A stretch of DNA of 26,655 nt from Paludibacteraceae bacterium (GTDB lineage: Bacteria; Bacteroidota; Bacteroidia; Bacteroidales; Paludibacteraceae). The notes under the pieces were generated by a model, which saw only the letters and a program-made list of their open reading frames with translations, was not told where the DNA came from and did not search any database. The DNA lies in assembly GCA_024400275.1 (NCBI GenBank), contig JAKSMY010000024.1, positions 1-26,655 on the forward strand, written 5' to 3'. Each line of letters starts with the position of its first letter. Position 1 is the first letter of the stretch. Below, in pieces: positions 23,970 through 26,655 of the stretch. The position numbers and the translations under genes were made by a program.

Positions 23970-24086
23970 ATGAAAACCTATATTCAACCGCAAAGCGAAA
24001 CCGCCACTATTCATAGCGCAATGTTATGCACCTCGTCTGAAATCAAGGTGTCAAACGATCCGTTGTCCCAACGAGATGCAAGATAA
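23970..24086 (+). CDS. Small MKxYIxP-type protein, copy 3 (38 aa)
   Basis: ATG 23970 to TAA 24084-24086, 38 residues, 7 nt after the phosphatase gene. The start MKTYIQPQSET and the middle SAMLCTSS match the ORFs at 19791 and 21051. It lies in the same reading frame as the following YD-like gene, separated from its open frame by this single TAA. No signal peptide; function unknown. Confidence 0.72.
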   Translation: MKTYIQPQSETATIHSAMLCTSSEIKVSNDPLSQRDAR

Positions 24087-24094
24087 AAGAACTC

Positions 24095-24139
24095 GCTCAA
24101 CCTGCTAAACCTGCTCAACTTGCTAAACCGGTTAAACAT
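24095..24139. repeat. Five 9-bp units (GCTMAACCY) at the start of the YD-like gene
   Basis: Units GCTCAACCT, GCTAAACCT, GCTCAACTT, GCTAAACCG and GTTAAACAT follow each other. They are the same family as in ispE (14954-15034) but read in another frame here (LN-L-LN-L rather than PAKPAQ). They include the likely start codon of the next gene. Confidence 0.88.
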
Positions 24140-26655
24140 ATTGCTCATTCTGCTTCTGGGGTTACTCTCCGGCCAATTGGCGTATGCAGCGGAAGCATGT
24201 CCGATGGATAGCGTGATTACGTATGACCAAGATGGTAATCCTACATCCCGTTTGTCGTATGTGTATGATCAAGAAGGTCGCCAAATTGAAACTGTTGGAT
24301 ATAAACTTTCTAATTCAATATGGGTGGGATATTTCCGAAATACGACTGTATATACAACATCTGGAAAAGTTGCGGAAACTGCTAGTTGGACTTGGAATAA
24401 TAATATGTGGGAAGGAAATACTAAATCTGCATATACTTACGATTCCAACAATCGAATTCTAACCGAATCTACTTTCTCAGGTTGGGCTGATAATGATTGG
24501 GTCGGACTTACTCGTAAAGAATACCAATATGATTCAAAAGGGAACAGGACAACGATAGCCACGTTGTCTTGGTCAACTACTGCAAAGGAATGGAGTCCGG
24601 ATAATAAGTATGAATATGTTTTCGATGCCCAAAATCGCCAAACTGAAATCAAATATTATGTGGGTCACAATGGTGTGTGGATTTCTCAAACATGGCAAGA
24701 GTATGCGTATGACGGACATGGAAATTTATCTTTAAATCGGTATTGGAATGGCTACAATACTTCTACCAATAAATGGATTGGCGAATCATGGCAAAATAAT
24801 ACCTACAACACATCTAACAAACTAATTGCAAAAGAGCAATACGGCTGGAAAGATAATGATTGGTACGGCACTTCCAAAACCGAATACGGCTACAATGCAG
24901 CTGGCAAACAGACCATTTATATCAACTATACATGGAACACAACCACTTCTGCTTTTGATAAGTCCACCGAAACATATTACGACTACGACCAGTGGAACAA
25001 TACCATCTTGCAGGAGCAATACCAGTGGCAGGGCACTCAGCGTACCGGCGTAGTCAAAGTGCGCTATGAATATACTGCCTATAACAGCGATCCGGTTATG
25101 ACCGCCACCTTCCAATGGGACGCGACTAAAAGTATATTTATAGGTGTAGATAGTACCCGCATTGCCAAAGATGCTGCGGACAACCTCATCCTTAACGAGC
25201 AATACACATGGTCAGCCAACGATTGGGTAGGTACAAAAAAGGAGGAATACACCTACGATGCCAACAAACTTGTCCTCAGTACCGTTGCCTATAAATGGGA
25301 CGTGGTAAAGAACACGTGGGGTTATAGCACTAAAGTGCTGGCGGACTACGATAGCCATAAAAACCAGACCAAAGACGAACGCTACCAGTGGACAGCAGAT
25401 GCTGCCCTACCCGATGGCGGATATTGGAAGGGTACCAAATACGAAGTCACTACCTACAACGACAAGAACGTTGAGACCGACAAGATAACCTACCAATGGG
25501 ACGACACCAACCGCCGCTGGTTGGGCAACTCCAAATCAATTTATGAGTTCGACGCTGCCAATCACCTCGTCTTAGAGGAGCAATATACATGGTATTTAGA
25601 CCCCACTAATCCGGCAGGCGGATACTGGCAGGGTACCAAGAAAGAGGAGTTTGGCTACAATGCCGCCAATCAGCAAACCAAAGCCGTCACTTACGAATGG
25701 AGTACCGCTATCAACGATTGGATAGGCAAGACCAAAGTCCTGTCCGATTATGATAGCAACAAGAACCAAACCCTAAACGAACAATACACTTGGACTATAG
25801 ACGCCTCGCCCGAAGGCGGCTACTGGCACGGCTCCGTCAAAGAGGAATATACATTCAACAAGAATAAGCAGCAGACCTCCTCGCTTATCTACGTCTGGAA
25901 CGATACCGGGCGTGATTGGGACTATGTGTCAAAAACCAAGTCGGAATACGATACCAAGAAAAACCTGACTTTGGACGAACGCTACGAGTGGCAAAACGGT
26001 GCTTGGGTCGGTACACTCAAAAAAGAATATGCCTACAATGCCCAAGGGCAACAAACCATGTTTGCTTACTATGCGTGGGACGAGACCAAAGGGGCGTTTG
26101 TGGGTACACAGAAAGAAGAGACCGAACTCGATGCCGAAGGACGTACTGTCCTGCACGCTACCTATACATGGGGCACTACCGATTGGATAGGTAAATCCAA
26201 AAATGAATATACCTACACGGCTACCAACCAAATAGCCACGGATATTGTATCTCTGTGGAGCAATAATAAATGGACATATAGCACCAAGACCGAGAACACC
26301 TATACCGATAACAAGGTAACAAGTTATATCCGATACGATTGGGTCAATAACGCATGGGTGGCTGCTACCCGCTGGGAGCAGGTAGATGCCGATACGGAAC
26401 GCAGTTACGAGTGGTGGAACAACAACTGGAGCATTACCCAGGAGAAAGCCAAGTCCTACGATGGTCAAAATAGGCTTGTCTCGGAGTCTATGCAGAACTG
26501 GCGGCAAGGCATACAGACTAGCGGCAGCAAGACCGAACATACCTACACGGGCAACAACCTGACCCAGAAATCGTCCTATATCTTTGAGAGCGATTGGGTA
26601 GAGACCGACCGCATTACCAATACGTTTGATACGGAGAACCGCCAAACCAACACCA
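24120..26655 (+). CDS. Secreted W/Y-rich tandem-repeat (YD-like) protein, partial at right edge
   Basis: The frame is open from after the TAA at 24086 to the window edge (about 845 residues from the start chosen). No ATG precedes the signal peptide; TTG at 24120 gives M-L-N-R-L-N-I-L-L-I-L-L-L-G... ending AYA|AEACP, a good signal peptide, so I chose it. TTG at 24141 is an alternative. The mature part is about 20 repeats of roughly 40 residues with the theme W-x-G-x-x-K-x-E-Y-x-Y-[DN] and Y-x-W, akin to YD/Rhs-type repeats but Trp-rich. It probably forms a long surface fibre or shell. No toxin domain or sorting tail is seen in the visible part. DNA before about 24840 is AT-richer than after. 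Confidence 0.75.
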   Translation, partial: MLNRLNILLILLLGLLSGQLAYAAEACPMDSVITYDQDGNPTSRLSYVYDQEGRQIETVGYKLSNSIWVGYFRNTTVYTTSGKVAETASWTWNNNMWEGNTKSAYTYDSNNRILTESTFSGWADNDWVGLTRKEYQYDSKGNRTTIATLSWSTTAKEWSPDNKYEYVFDAQNRQTEIKYYVGHNGVWISQTWQEYAYDGHGNLSLNRYWNGYNTSTNKWIGESWQNNTYNTSNKLIAKEQYGWKDNDWYGTSKTEYGYNAAGKQTIYINYTWNTTTSAFDKSTETYYDYDQWNNTILQEQYQWQGTQRTGVVKVRYEYTAYNSDPVMTATFQWDATKSIFIGVDSTRIAKDAADNLILNEQYTWSANDWVGTKKEEYTYDANKLVLSTVAYKWDVVKNTWGYSTKVLADYDSHKNQTKDERYQWTADAALPDGGYWKGTKYEVTTYNDKNVETDKITYQWDDTNRRWLGNSKSIYEFDAANHLVLEEQYTWYLDPTNPAGGYWQGTKKEEFGYNAANQQTKAVTYEWSTAINDWIGKTKVLSDYDSNKNQTLNEQYTWTIDASPEGGYWHGSVKEEYTFNKNKQQTSSLIYVWNDTGRDWDYVSKTKSEYDTKKNLTLDERYEWQNGAWVGTLKKEYAYNAQGQQTMFAYYAWDETKGAFVGTQKEETELDAEGRTVLHATYTWGTTDWIGKSKNEYTYTATNQIATDIVSLWSNNKWTYSTKTENTYTDNKVTSYIRYDWVNNAWVAATRWEQVDADTERSYEWWNNNWSITQEKAKSYDGQNRLVSESMQNWRQGIQTSGSKTEHTYTGNNLTQKSSYIFESDWVETDRITNTFDTENRQTNT

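Noticed and set aside
25929..26645. A 238-codon open frame on the minus strand opposite the YD-like gene
   Set aside because: It arises from the repeat codons of the other strand; its protein is hydrophobic low-complexity sequence without a family or promoter.
24120..26655. Possible Rhs polymorphic toxin
   Set aside because: The repeats are Trp-rich and differ from the Rhs core; no toxin tip, immunity gene or type VI secretion gene is in view. The C-terminus lies outside the window, so this is open.

Overview
This window looks like a piece of a Bacteroidales (phylum Bacteroidota) chromosome. The clearest sign is the promoter grammar: at least ten sites fit the Bacteroidota form TTTG - 19/20 nt - TAnnTTTG, most of them TACCTTTG followed by GCAG/GCAGC. 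Other signs are a GT3-type glycogen synthase, a TamB-family protein, a BspA-like leucine-rich repeat protein and many secreted proteins of Bacteroidales type. Everything here was read by eye from sequence; no database search was run.

Left half (1-16300) is mostly core genome. A partial ORF6N-domain gene leaves the left edge, followed by tRNA-Asp with its own promoter and terminator. A nucleoside phosphorylase-like gene abuts tamB (minus strand). Divergent to it is a plus-strand operon: pRiA4b ORF3-like protein, miaA, a PKD lipoprotein and glycogen synthase. A minus-strand peptidase operon follows (C69 dipeptidase, then pepD). Divergent to that is a secreted leucine-rich repeat protein joined to ispE. 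A sensor histidine kinase converges on ispE and overlaps it by 120 bp.

Right half (16300-26655) is an accessory region of surface proteins and toxin-antitoxin (TA) modules. It opens with a GC-rich, hairpin-rich intergenic element. Then comes a degraded antitoxin/PIN-toxin pair inside a direct repeat, and three large secreted proteins: a beta-helix-like protein, a 341-aa protein and a PAP2 phosphatase fusion. Each of these is followed at once by a tiny ORF (49, 40 and 38 codons). The tiny ORFs share an N-terminal pattern, roughly M-K-x-Y-[IF]-x-P ... M-[LA]-x-x-S. An MNT/HEPN TA module sits between the second and third units, and its palindromic promoter is copied in front of the phosphatase gene. 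The window ends inside a very long W/Y-rich repeat protein (YD-like).

The most unusual points are: (1) the repeated pairing of a secreted protein with a small MKxYIxP protein; (2) two TA cassettes, each bracketed by copies of promoter or leader DNA and each placed just upstream of a surface-protein gene; (3) a 9-bp repeat (GCTMAACCY) present in both ispE and the start of the YD-like gene, read in different frames; (4) a 7-bp tandem repeat inside pepD; and (5) the structured intergenic element at about 16364-16571.
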